From Parapristionchus giblindavisi (taxonomy: Eukaryota; Nematoda; Chromadorea; Rhabditida; Diplogasteridae), in the NCBI GenBank assembly GCA_943737045.1, contig CALSFV010000658.1, positions 372,001 through 436,000 on the forward strand: a DNA stretch of 64,000 nt, in the 5' to 3' direction. Made by a program: the position numbers and the translations under genes. The notes under the pieces were generated by a model that did not search any database, had not been told where the DNA came from, and worked only from the letters and a program-made list of their open reading frames with translations. Below, piece after piece: positions 42,301 to 53,973 of this stretch (positions are counted from its first letter, which is position 1; each line of letters starts with the position of its first letter).

Positions 42301-43320
42301 AAGTATGGCGTCCTTCCTACTTTCCCATTTGTGTCAGGGAGCTCTGGGAAAGTAGGACGTCCTTCCTACTTTCCCATTTGTGTCAGGGAGCTCTGGGAAA
42401 GTAGGACGTCCTTCCTACTTTCCCATTTGTGTCAGGGAGCTCTGGGAAAGTAGGACGTCTTTCCTACTTTCCCATTTGTGTCAGGGAGCTCTGGGAAAGT
42501 AGGACGTCCTTCCTACTTTCCCATTTGTGTCAGGGAGCTCTGGGAAAGTAGGATGTCCATCCTACTTTCCCATTTGTGTCAGGGAGCTCTGAGAAAGTAG
42601 GACGTCCATCCTACTTTCCCATTTGTGTCAGGGAGCTCTGGGAAAGTAGGACGTCCATCCTACTTTCCCATTTGTGTCAGGGAGCTCTGGGAAAGTAGGA
42701 CGTCCATCCTACTTTCCCATTTGTGTCAGGGAGCTATGGGAAAGTAGGACGTCCTTCCTATTTTCCCATTTGTGCCAGGGAGCTCTGGGAAAGTAGGACG
42801 TCCTTCCTACTTCCCCATTTGTGTCAGGGAGCTCTTGGAAAGTAGGACGTCCTTCCTACTTTCCCATTTGTGTCAGGGAGCTCTGGGAAAGTAGGACGTC
42901 CTTCCTACTTTCCCATTTGTGTCAGGGAGCTCTGGGAAAGTAGGACGTCCTTCCTACTTTCCCATTTGTGTCAGGGAGCTCTGGGAAAGTAGGACGTCCT
43001 TCCTACTTTCCCATTTGTGTCAGGGAGCTCTGGGAAAGTAGGACGTCCTTCCTACTTTCCCATTTGTGTCAGGGAGATCTGGGAAAGTAGGACGTCCATC
43101 CTACTTTCCCATTTGTGTCAGGGAGCTCTCGGAAAGTAGGACGTCCATCCTACTTTCCCATTTGTGTCAGGGAGCTCTCGGAAAGTAGGACGTCCATCCT
43201 ACTTTCCCATTTGTGTCAGGGAGCTCTCGGAAAGTAGGACGTCCATCCTACTTTCCCATTTGTGTCAGGGAGCTCTGAGAAAGTAGGACGTCCATCCTAC
43301 TTTCCCATTTGTGTCAGGGA
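36310..43320. repeat. Satellite blocks repeated at offsets of 1519 and 3920 bp
   Basis: The AGATCT unit at 36314 recurs at 37833 (31 units away) and again at 41753 (80 units further). Markers such as TTCATAC, TATGGCG, GACGTCTTTCC, GGATGTCC, GAGCTATGG and GAGCTCTTGG follow in the same order in each block. The triple CTCGGAAAG run at about 39206 recurs at 43126, again 3920 bp away, while the first block has only one such unit near 37590. The first and second blocks are adjacent; about 2.4 kb of other units separates the second and third. Confidence 0.85.
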
Positions 43321-46300
43321 GCTCTGGGAAAGTAGGACGTCCATCCTACTTTCCCATTTGTGTCAGGGAGCTCTGGGAAAGTAGGACGTCCATCCTACTT
43401 TCCCATTTGTGTCAGGGAGCTCTGGGAAAGTAGGACGTCCTTCCTACTTTCCCATTTGTGCCAGGGAGCTCTGGGAAAGTAGGACGTCCTTCCTACTTCC
43501 CCATTTGTGTCAGGGAGCTCTGGGAAAGTAGGACGTCCTTCCTACTTTCCCATTTGTGTCAGGGAGCTCTGGGAAAGTAGGACGTCCTTCCTACTTTCCC
43601 ATTTGTGTCAGGGAGCTCTGGGAAAGTAGGACGTCCTTCCTACTTCCCCATTTGTGTCAGGGAGCTCTGGGAAAGTAGGACGTCCTTCCTACTTCCCCAT
43701 TTGTGTCAGGGAGCTCTGGGAAAGTAGGACGTCCTTCCTACTTCCCCATTTGTGTCAGGGAGCTCTGGGAAAGTAGGACGTCCTTCCTACTTTCCCATTT
43801 GTGTCAGGGAGCTCTGGGAAAGTAGGACGTCCTTCCTACTTTCCCATTTGTGTCAGGGAGCTCTGGGAAAGTAGGACGTCCTTCCTACTTTCCCATTTGT
43901 GTCAGGGAGCTCTGGGAAAGTAGGACGTCCTTGGTACTTTCCCATTTGTGTCAGGGAGCTCTGGGAAAGTATGACGTCCTTCCTACTTTCCCATTTGTGT
44001 CAGGGAGCTCTGGGAAAGTATGACGTCCTTCCTACTTTCCCATTTGTGTCAGGGAGCTCTGGGAAAGTAGGACGTCCTTCCTACTTCCCCATTTGTGTCA
44101 GGGAGCTCTGGGAAAGTAGGACGTCCTTCCTACTTTCTCATTTGTGTCAGGGAGCTCTGGGAAAGTAGGACGTCCTTCCTACTTCCCCATTTGTGTCAGG
44201 GAGCTCTGGGAAAGTAGGACGTCCTTCCTACTTCCCCATTTGTGTCAGGGAGCTCTGGGAAAGTAGGACGTCCTTCCTACTTTCCCATTTGTGTCAGGGA
44301 GCTCTGGGAAAGTAGGACGTCCTTCCTACTTCCCCATTTGTGTCAGGGAGCTCTGGGAAAGTAGGACGTCCTTCCTACTTCCCCATTTGTGTCAGGGAGC
44401 TCTGGGAAAGTAGGACGTCCTTCCTACTTTCCCATTTGTGTCAGGGAGCTCTGGGAAAGTAGGACGTCCTTCCTACTTTCCCATTTGTGTCAGGGAGCTC
44501 TGGGAGAGTAGGACGTCCTTCCTACTTTCCCATTTGTGTCAGGGAGCTCTGGGAAAGTAGGACGTCCATCCTACTTTCCCATTTGTGTCAGGGAGCTCTG
44601 GGAAAGTATGACGTCCTTCCTACTTTCCCATTTGTGTCATGGAGCTCTGGGAAAGTAGGACGTCCTTCCTACTTTCCCATTTGTGTCAGGGAGCTCTGGA
44701 AAAGTAGGACGTCCATCCTACTTTCCCATTTGTGTCAGGGAGCTCTGGGAAAGTAGGACGTCCATCCTACTTTCCCATTTGTGTCATGGAGCTCTGGGAA
44801 AGTAGGACGTCCTTCCTACTTTCCCATTTGTGTCAGAGAGCTCTGGGAAAGTAGGACGTCCTTCCTACTTTCCCATTTGTGTCAGGGAGCTCTGGGAAAG
44901 TAGGACGTCCTTCCTACTTTCCCATTTGTGTCAGGGAGCTCTGGGAAAGTATGACGTCCTTCCTACTTTCCCATTTGTGTCAGGGAGCTCTGGGAAAGTA
45001 GGACGTCCTTCCTACTTTCCCATTTGTGTCAGGGAGCTCTGGGAAAGTAGGACGTCCTTCCTACTTTCCCATTTGTGTCAGGGAGCTCTGGGAAAGTAGG
45101 ACGTCCTTCCTACTTTCCCATTTGTGTCAGGGAGCTCTGGGAAAGTAGGACGTCCTTCCTACTTCCCCATTTGTGTCAGGGAGCTCTGGGAAAGTAGGAC
45201 GTCCTTCCTACTTTCCCATTTGTGTCAGGGAGCTCTGGGAAAGTAGGACGTCCTTCCTACTTTCCCATTTGTGTCAGGGAGCTCTGGGAAAGTAGGACGT
45301 CCTTCCTACTTTCCCATTTGTGTCAGGGAGCTCTGGGAAAGTAGGACGTCCTTCCTACTTTCCCATTTGTGTCAGGGAGCTCTGGGAAAGTAGGACGTCC
45401 TTCCTACTTTCCCATTTGTGTCAGGGAGATCTGGGAAAGTAGGACGTCCATCCTACTTTCCCATTTGTGTCAGGGAGCTCTGAGAAAGTAGGGCGTCCAT
45501 CCTACTTTCCCATTTGTGTCAGGGAGCTCTGGGAAAGTAGGACGTCCTTCCTACTTTCCTATTTGTGTCAGGGAGCTCTGGGAAAGTAGGACGTCCATCC
45601 AACTTTCCCATTTGTGTCAGGGAGCTCTGGGAAAGTAGGACGTCCATCCTACTTTCCCATTTGTGTCATGGAGCTCTGGGAAAGTAGGACGTCCTTCCTA
45701 CTTTCCCATTTGTGTCAGGGAGCTCTGGGAAAGTAGGACGTCCATCCTACTTTCCCATTTGTGTCAGGGAGCTCTGGGAAAGTAGGACGTCCATCCTACT
45801 TTCCCATTTGTGTCATGGAGCTCTGGGAAAGTAGGACGTCCTTCCTACTTTCCCATTTGTGTCAGAGAGCTCTGGGAAAGTAGGACGTCCTTCCTACTTT
45901 CCCATTTGTGTCAGGGAGCTCTGGGAAAGTAGGACGTCCTTCCTACTTTCCCATTTGTGTCAGGGAGCTCTGGGAAAGTAGGACGTCCTTCCTACTTTCC
46001 CATTTGTGTCAGGGAGCTCTGGGAAAGTAGGACGTCCTTCCTACTTTCCCATTTGTGTCAGGGAGATCTGGGAAAGTAGGACGTCCATCCTACTTTCCCA
46101 TTTGTGTCAGGGAGCTCTGAGAAAGTAGGGCGTCCATCCTACTTTCCCATTTGTGTCAGGGAGCTCTGGGAAAGTAGGACGTCCTTCCTACTTTCCTATT
46201 TGTGTCAGGGAGCTCTGGGAAAGTAGGACGTCCATCCAACTTTCCCATTTGTGTCAGGGAGCTCTGGGAAAGTAGGACGTCCATCCTATTTTCCCATTTG

Positions 46301-49300
46301 TGTCATGGAGCTCTGGGAAAGTAGGACGTCCTTCCTACTTTCCCATTTGTGTCAGGGAGCTCTGGGAAAGTAGGACGTCCATCCTACTTTCCCATTTGTG
46401 TCAGGGAGCTCTGGGAAAGTAGGACGTCCATCCTACTTTCCCATTTGTGTCATGGAGCTCTGGGAAAGTAGGACGTCCTTCCTACTTTCCCATTTGTGTC
46501 AGAGAGCTCTGGGAAAGTAGGACGTCCTTCCTACTTTCCCATTTGTGTCAGGGAGCTCTGGGAAAGTAGGACGTCCTTCCTACTTTCCCATTTGTGTCAG
46601 GGAGCTCTGGGAAAGTAGGACGTCCATCCTACTTTCCCATTTGTGTCAGGGAGCTCTGGGAAAGTAGGACGTCCTTCCTACTTTCCCATTTGTGTCAGGG
46701 AGATCTGGGAAAGTAGGACGTCCATCCTACTTTCCCATTTGTGTCAGGGAGCTCTGAGAAAGTAGGGCGTCCATCCTACTTTCCCATTTGTGTCAGGGAG
46801 CTCTGGGAAAGTAGGACGTCCTTCCTACTTTCCTATTTGTGTCAGGGAGCTCTGGGAAAGTAGGACGTCCTTCCTACTTTCCCATTTGTGTCAGGGAGCT
46901 CTGGGAAAGTAGGACGTCCTTCCTACTTTCCCATTTGTGTCAGGGAGCTCTGGGAAAGTAGGACGTCCTTCCTACTTCCCCATTTGTGTCAGGGAGCTCT
47001 GGGAAAGTAGGACGTCCTTCCTACTTCCCCATTTGTGTCAGGGAGCTCTGGGAAAGTAGGACGTCCTTCCTACTTTCCCATTTGTGTCAGGGAGCTCTGG
47101 GAAAGTAGGACGTCCTTCCTACTTTCCCATTTGTGTCAGGGAGCTCTGGGAAAGTAGGACGTCCTTCCTACTTTCCCATTTGTGTCAGGGAGCTCTGGGA
47201 AAGTAGGACGTCCTTCCTACTTTCCCATTTGTGTCAGGGAGCTCTGGGAAAGTAGGACGTCCTTCCTACTTTCCCATTTGTGTCAGGGAGATCTGGGAAA
47301 GTAGGACGTCCATCCTACTTTCCCATTTGTGTCAGGGAGCTCTGAGAAAGTAGGGCGTCCATCCTACTTTCCCATTTGTGTCAGGGAGCTCTGGGAAAGT
47401 AGGACGTCCTTCCTACTTTCCTATTTGTGTCAGGGAGCTCTGGGAAAGTAGGACGTCCATCCAACTTTCCCATTTGTGTCAGGGAGCTCTGGGAAAGTAG
47501 GACGTCCATCCTACTTTCCCATTTGTGTCATGGAGCTCTGGGAAAGTAGGACGTCCGTCCTACTTTCCCATTTGTGTCAGGGAGCTCTGGGAAAGTAGGA
47601 CGTCCATCCTACTTTCCCATTTGTGTCAGGGAGCTCTGGGAAAGTAGGACGTCCATCCTACTTTCCCATTTGTGTCATGGAGCTCTGGGAAAGTAGGACG
47701 TCCTTCCTACTTTCCCATTTGTGTCAGAGAGCTCTGGGAAAGTAGGACGTCCATCCTACTTTCCCATTTGTGTCAGGGAGCTCTGGGAAAGTAGGACGTC
47801 CTTCCTACTTTCCTATTTGTGTCAGGGAGCTCTGGGAAAGTAGGACGTCCATCCAACTTTCCCATTTGTGTCAGGGAGCTCTGGGAAAGTAGGACGTCCA
47901 TCCTATTTTCCCATTTGTGTCATGGAGCTCTGGGAAAGTAGGACGTCCTTCCTACTTTCCCATTTGTGTCAGGGAGCTCTGGGAAAGTAGGACGTCCATC
48001 CTACTTTCCCATTTGTGTCAGGGAGCTCTGGGAAAGTAGGACGTCCATCCTACTTTCCCATTTGTGTCATGGAGCTCTGGGAAAGTAGGACGTCCTTCCT
48101 ACTTTCCCATTTGTGTCAGAGAGCTCTGGGAAAGTAGGACGTCCTTCCTACTTTCCCATTTGTGTCAGGGAGCTCTGGGAAAGTAGGACGTCCTTCCTAC
48201 TTTCCCATTTGTGTCAGGGAGCTCTGGGAAAGTAGGACGTCCATCCTACTTTCCCATTTGTGTCAGGGAGCTCTGGGAAAGTAGGACGTCCTTCCTACTT
48301 TCCCATTTGTGTCAGGGAGATCTGGGAAAGTAGGACGTCCATCCTACTTTCCCATTTGTGTCAGGGAGCTCTGAGAAAGTAGGGCGTCCATCCTACTTTC
48401 CCATTTGTGTCAGGGAGCTCTGGGAAAGTAGGACGTCCTTCCTACTTTCCTATTTGTGTCAGGGAGCTCTGGGAAAGTAGGACGTCCTTCCTACTTTCCC
48501 ATTTGTGTCAGGGAGCTCTGGGAAAGTAGGACGTCCTTCCTACTTTCCCATTTGTGTCAGGGAGCTCTGGGAAAGTAGGACGTCCTTCCTACTTCCCCAT
48601 TTGTGTCAGGGAGCTCTGGGAAAGTAGGACGTCCTTCCTACTTCCCCATTTGTGTCAGGGAGCTCTGGGAAAGTAGGACGTCCTTCCTACTTTCCCATTT
48701 GTGTCAGGGAGCTCTGGGAAAGTAGGACGTCCTTCCTACTTTCCCATTTGTGTCAGGGAGCTCTGGGAAAGTAGGACGTCCTTCCTACTTTCCCATTTGT
48801 GTCAGGGAGCTCTGGGAAAGTAGGACGTCCTTCCTACTTTCCCATTTGTGTCAGGGAGCTCTGGGAAAGTAGGACGTCCTTCCTACTTTCCCATTTGTGT
48901 CAGGGAGATCTGGGAAAGTAGGACGTCCATCCTACTTTCCCATTTGTGTCAGGGAGCTCTGAGAAAGTAGGGCGTCCATCCTACTTTCCCATTTGTGTCA
49001 GGGAGCTCTGGGAAAGTAGGACGTCCTTCCTACTTTCCTATTTGTGTCAGGGAGCTCTGGGAAAGTAGGACGTCCATCCAACTTTCCCATTTGTGTCAGG
49101 GAGCTCTGGGAAAGTAGGACGTCCATCCTACTTTCCCATTTGTGTCATGGAGCTCTGGGAAAGTAGGACGTCCGTCCTACTTTCCCATTTGTGTCAGGGA
49201 GCTCTGGGAAAGTAGGACGTCCATCCTACTTTCCCATTTGTGTCAGGGAGCTCTGGGAAAGTAGGACGTCCATCCTACTTTCCCATTTGTGTCATGGAGC

Positions 49301-50865
49301 TCTGGGAAAGTAGGACGTCCTTCCTACTTTCCCATTTGTGTCAGAGAGCTCTGGGAAAGTAGGACGTCCTTCCTACTTTCCCATTTGTGTCAGGGAGCTC
49401 TGGAAAGTAGGACGTCCTTCCTACTTTCCCATTTGTGTCAGGGAGCTCTGGGAAAGTAGGACGTCCTTCCTACTTTCCCATTTGTGTCAGGGAGCTCTGG
49501 GAAAGTAGGACGTCCTTCCTACTTTCCCATTTGTGTCAGGGAGATCTGGGAAAGTAGGACGTCCATCCTACTTTCCCATTTGTGTCAGGGAGCTCTGAGA
49601 AAGTAGGGCGTCCATCCTACTTTCCCATTTGTGTCAGGGAGCTCTGGGAAAGTAGGACGTCCTTCCTACTTTCCTATTTGTGTCAGGGAGCTCTGGGAAA
49701 GTAGGACGTCCATCCAACTTTCCCATTTGTGTCAGGGAGCTCTGGGAAAGTAGGACGTCCATCCTATTTTCCCATTTGTGTCATGGAGCTCTGGGAAAGT
49801 AGGACGTCCTTCCTACTTTCCCATTTGTGTCAGGGAGCTCTGGGAAAGTAGGACGTCCATCCTACTTTCCCATTTGTGTCAGGGAGCTCTGGGAAAGTAG
49901 GACGTCCATCCTACTTTCCCATTTGTGTCATGGAGCTCTGGGAAAGTAGGACGTCCTTCCTACTTTCCCATTTGTGTCAGAGAGCTCTGGGAAAGTAGGA
50001 CGTCCTTCCTACTTTCCCATTTGTGTCAGGGAGCTCTGGGAAAGTAGGACGTCCTTCCTACTTTCCCATTTGTGTCAGGGAGCTCTGGGAAAGTAGGACG
50101 TCCATCCTACTTTCCCATTTGTGTCAGGGAGCTCTGGGAAAGTAGGACGTCCATCCTACTTTCCCATTTGTGTCATGGAGCTCTGGGAAAGTAGGACGTC
50201 CTTCCTACTTTCCCATTTGTGTCAGAGAGCTCTGGGAAAGTAGGACGTCCTTCCTACTTTCCCATTTGTGTCAGGGAGCTCTGGGAAAGTAGGACGTCCT
50301 TCCTACTTTCCCATTTGTGTCAGGGAGCTCTGGGAAAGTATGACGTCCTTCCTACTTTCCCATTTGTGTCAGGGAGCTCTGGGAAAGTAGGACGTCCTTC
50401 CTACTTTCCCATTTGTGTCAGGGAGCTCTGGGAAAGTAGGACGTCCTTCCTACTTTCCCATTTGTGTCAGGGAGCTCTGGGAAAGTAGGACGTCCTTCCT
50501 ACTTTCCCATTTGTGTCAGGGAGCTCTGGGAAAGTAGGACGTCCTTCCTACTTCCCCATTTGTGTCAGGGAGCTCTGGGAAAGTAGGACGTCCTTCCTAC
50601 TTCCCCATTTGTGTCAGGGAGCTCTGGGAAAGTAGGACGTCCTTCCTACTTTCCCATTTGTGTCAGGGAGCTCTGGGAAAGTAGGACGTCCTTCCTACTT
50701 TCCCATTTGTGTCAGGGAGCTCTGGGAAAGTAGGACGTCCTTCCTACTTTCCCATTTGTGTCAGGGAGCTCTGGGAAAGTAGGACGTCCTTCCTACTTTC
50801 CCATTTGTGTCAGGGAGCTCTGGGAAAGTAGGACGTCCTTCCTACTTTCCCATTTGTGTCAGGGA

Positions 50866-53478
50866 GATCTGGGAAAGTAGGACGTCCATCCTACTTTCCC
50901 ATTTGTGTCAGGGAGCTCTGAGAAAGTAGGGCGTCCATCCTACTTTCCCATTTGTGTCAGGGAGCTCTGGGAAAGTAGGACGTCCTTCCTACTTTCCTAT
51001 TTGTGTCAGGGAGCTCTGGGAAAGTAGGACGTCCATCCAACTTTCCCATTTGTGTCAGGGAGCTCTGGGAAAGTAGGACGTCCATCCTACTTTCCCATTT
51101 GTGTCATGGAGCTCTGGGAAAGTAGGACGTCCTTCCTACTTTCCCATTTGTGTCAGGGAGCTCTGGGAAAGTAGGACGTCCATCCTACTTTCCCATTTGT
51201 GTCAGGGAGCTCTGGGAAAGTAGGACGTCCATCCTACTTTCCCATTTGTGTCATGGAGCTCTGGGAAAGTAGGACGTCCTTCCTACTTTCCCATTTGTGT
51301 CAGAGAGCTCTGGGAAAGTAGGACGTCCTTCCTACTTTCCCATTTGTGTCAGGGAGCTCTGGGAAAGTAGGACGTCCTTCCTACTTTCCCATTTGTGTCA
51401 GGGAGCTCTGGGAAAGTATGGCGTCCTTCCTACTTTCCCATTTGTGTCAGGGAGCTCTGGGAAAGTAGGACGTCCTTCCTACTTTCCCATTTGTGTCAGG
51501 GAGCTCTGGGAAAGTAGGACGTCCTTCCTACTTTCCCATTTGTGTCAGGGAGCTCTGGGAAAGTAGGACGTCCTTCCTACTTTCCCATTTGTGTCAGGGA
51601 GCTCTGGGAAAGTAGGACGTCCTTCCTACTTTCCCATTTGTGTCAGGGAGCTCTGGGAAAGTAGGATGTCCATCCTACTTTCCCATTTGTGTCAGGGAGC
51701 TCTGAGAAAGTAGGACGTCCATCCTACTTTCCCATTTGTGTCAGGGAGCTCTGGGAAAGTAGGACGTCCATCCTACTTTCCCATTTGTGTCAGGGAGCTC
51801 TGGGAAAGTAGGACGTCCATCCTACTTTCCCATTTGTGTCAGGGAGCTATGGGAAAGTAGGACGTCCTTCCTACTTTCCCATTTGTGCCAGGGAGCTCTG
51901 GGAAAGTAGGACGTCCTTCCTACTTCCCCATTTGTGTCAGGGAGCTCTTGGAAAGTAGGACGTCCTTCCTACTTTCCCATTTGTGTCAGGGAGCTCTGGG
52001 AAAGTATGACGTCCTTCCTACTTTCCCATTTGTGTCAGGGAGCTCTGGGAAAGTAGGACGTCCTTCCTACTTTCCCATTTGTGTCAGGGAGCTCTGGGAA
52101 AGTAGGACGTCCTTCCTACTTTCCCATTTGTGTCAGGGAGCTCTGGGAAAGTAGGACGTCCTTCCTACTTTCCCATTTGTGTCAGGGAGATCTGGGAAAG
52201 TAGGACGTCCATCCTACTTTCCCATTTGTGTCAGGGAGCTCTGAGAAAGTAGGGCGTCCATCCTACTTTCCCATTTGTGTCAGGGAGCTCTGGGAAAGTA
52301 GGACGTCCTTCCTACTTTCCTATTTGTGTCAGGGAGCTCTGGGAAAGTAGGACGTCCATCCAACTTTCCCATTTGTGTCAGGGAGCTCTGGGAAAGTAGG
52401 ACGTCCATCCTACTTTCCCATTTGTGTCATGGAGCTCTGGGAAAGTAGGACGTCCTTCCTACTTTCCCATTTGTGTCAGGGAGCTCTGGGAAAGTAGGAC
52501 GTCCATCCTACTTTCCCATTTGTGTCAGGGAGCTCTGGGAAAGTAGGACGTCCATCCTACTTTCCCATTTGTGTCATGGAGCTCTGGGAAAGTAGGACGT
52601 CCTTCCTACTTTCCCATTTGTGTCAGAGAGCTCTGGGAAAGTAGGACGTCCTTCCTACTTTCCCATTTGTGTCAGGGAGCTCTGGGAAAGTAGGACGTCC
52701 TTCCTACTTTCCCATTTGTGTCAGGGAGCTCTGGGAAAGTATGGCGTCCTTCCTACTTTCCCATTTGTGTCAGGGAGCTCTGGGAAAGTAGGACGTCCTT
52801 CCTACTTTCCCATTTGTGTCAGGGAGCTCTGGGAAAGTAGGACGTCCTTCCTACTTTCCCATTTGTGTCAGGGAGCTCTGGGAAAGTAGGACGTCCTTCC
52901 TACTTTCCCATTTGTGTCAGGGAGCTCTGGGAAAGTAGGACGTCCTTCCTACTTTCCCATTTGTGTCAGGGAGCTCTGGGAAAGTAGGATGTCCATCCTA
53001 CTTTCCCATTTGTGTCAGGGAGCTCTGAGAAAGTAGGACGTCCATCCTACTTTCCCATTTGTGTCAGGGAGCTCTGGGAAAGTAGGACGTCCATCCTACT
53101 TTCCCATTTGTGTCAGGGAGCTCTGGGAAAGTAGGACGTCCATCCTACTTTCCCATTTGTGTCAGGGAGCTATGGGAAAGTAGGACGTCCTTCCTACTTT
53201 CCCATTTGTGCCAGGGAGCTCTGGGAAAGTAGGACGTCCTTCCTACTTCCCCATTTGTGTCAGGGAGCTCTTGGAAAGTAGGACGTCCTTCCTACTTTCC
53301 CATTTGTGTCAGGGAGCTCTGGGAAAGTATGACGTCCTTCCTACTTTCCCATTTGTGTCAGGGAGCTCTGGGAAAGTAGGACGTCCTTCCTACTTTACCA
53401 TTTGTGTCAGGGAGCTCTGGGAAAGTAGGACGTCCTTCCTACTTTCCCATTTGTGTCAGGGAGCTCTGGGAAAGTAGG
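50866..53478. repeat. Tandem duplication at the satellite edge, offset 1323 bp (27 units)
   Basis: The AGATCT unit at 50866 recurs at 52189, and the linked series TATGGCG, GGATGTCC, GAGAAAG, GAGCTATGG, GTGCCAGG and GAGCTCTTGG repeats in order at +1323 bp. The match reaches to within two units of the array end. The last units carry private changes (TTTACC near 53397 and TTCTAAC near 53535), the usual decay at the edge of a satellite. Confidence 0.85.
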
Positions 53479-53559
53479 ACGTCCTTCCTACTTTCCCATT
53501 TGTGTCAGGGAGCTCTGGGAAAGTAGGACGTCCTTCTAACTTTCCCATTTGTGTCAGGG

Positions 53560-53630
53560 AGTGTGCGCGTCTTGGTGATTTCATGTCGCACGCACTGTTC
53601 ATGACAACAAAGTGTTTGTCAACGTTTGAT
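53560..53630 (+). repeat. 71-bp direct repeat, copy 1, abutting the satellite edge
   Basis: This stretch starts in the last two bases of the partial satellite unit. It matches 55339-55409 in the same orientation with about 6 differences in 71 bases, and the first 32 bases are identical. A third, more diverged copy lies at 55612-55678. It codes for nothing recognisable. It may be part of an older dispersed repeat into which both the foldback element and the satellite edge are set. Confidence 0.85.
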
Positions 53631-53973
53631 TCTTGTTGTACATCGGTGTGCAGACTATCTGACTCAAGTGACATTCCCCTGGCACTTGGCCAAAAAGTGA
53701 TATGAACCGATCGGGCCCAAATCATGCACAGCTGTAGTATGGGGTGGCATGAGCTCGCAGACGGAGTTAGGGTTCGTCGTATCTGCACCTTCGCTAAATA
53801 ACGTAAGTTTGATAAAATGGCATCAAAATTTCAGAGTTTACAGATTCACTCGATATGTGTATGCAACGATGGGCAATAATAAGCAGATAAATTCCACCAA
53901 GTGTTTTCCCGGTCCAAAACCGTGAGGCCCAGAAATTATTTAAAAAAAAAAACAATAAAAAATTTGTTATATT

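Larger units (their letters stand above)
1..53561. repeat. 49-bp satellite array, 1093 tandem copies, open at the left edge
   Basis: Units of 49 bp run head to tail without interruption from base 1. Full units end at 53555 and a 6-base partial unit AGGGAG follows. Allowing for two 1-bp deletions, 53557 = 49 x 1093, so the phase never slips by any other amount. In a consensus unit (for example 148-196) positions 4-9 are GAGCTC, 10-22 are TGGGAAAGTAGGA, 23-28 are CGTCCT, 29-41 are TCCTACTTTCCCA and 42-49 are TTTGTGTC. Positions 10-22 and 29-41 are exact reverse complements. GC content is about 51%, higher than the AT-rich flank. Common variants are T/A at position 28, G/T at 20, T/C at 37, GGG/GAG at 11-13 and T/A at 32. 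No gene is credible inside. Long arrays of this kind are usually centromeric, subtelomeric or heterochromatic; which applies here cannot be seen. Confidence 0.99.
22841..53561. repeat. Satellite domain B (right variant families)
   Basis: From about 22.8 kb the array is dominated by a different variant cassette. A unit with AGATCT replacing GAGCTC is followed by a unit with GAGAAAGTAGGGCGTCC, and then by one ending TTCCTATTTG. This cassette recurs about twenty times between 25.2 and 52.3 kb. Other markers are GTCATGGAGC units followed by GTCAGAGAGC units, the TTGGTAC unit (23697, 25509, 26685, 28692, 32025, 43931) and runs of CTCGGAAAG units (22890-23000, 39206-39310, 43126-43230). Domain A lacks most of these; a lone AGATCT unit near 16420 is the exception. 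The domains were apparently amplified separately. Confidence 0.75.

Noticed and set aside
22890..43230. CTCGGAAAG unit runs as inserted foreign sequence
   Set aside because: They are ordinary 49-bp units with a single substitution, multiplied by block copying.
68..53477. About fifty open frames of 65-89 residues with repeating motifs such as SGSSGKVGRPSYFPIC and VRELWESRTSF
   Set aside because: They are by-products of the 49-bp period. Three units equal 49 codons, so all three frames give the same repeating peptide. One phase of a normal unit contains an in-frame TAG (AAG TAG GAC), and frames extend only where a unit carries the TATGAC variant. Nearly all begin at GTG, not ATG.
1..53561. CRISPR array
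   Set aside because: Repeats are directly adjacent with no unique spacers, copy number and length are far outside CRISPR arrays, and the flank is animal transposon sequence.
1..53561. Telomeric repeat or rDNA spacer
   Set aside because: The unit has no TTAGGG or TTAGGC-type core, and no rRNA sequence adjoins the array.
1..53561. CRE/ATF-like sites at the TGACGTCC variant
   Set aside because: Only the G-to-T variant units give TGACGTC, and the full TGACGTCA palindrome is absent. The match follows from the GACGTC palindrome in every unit.
53456..53788. 110-residue minus-strand frame and 67-residue plus-strand frame crossing the array boundary
   Set aside because: Both join satellite sequence to unrelated flank, overlap each other on opposite strands and contain no recognisable domain.
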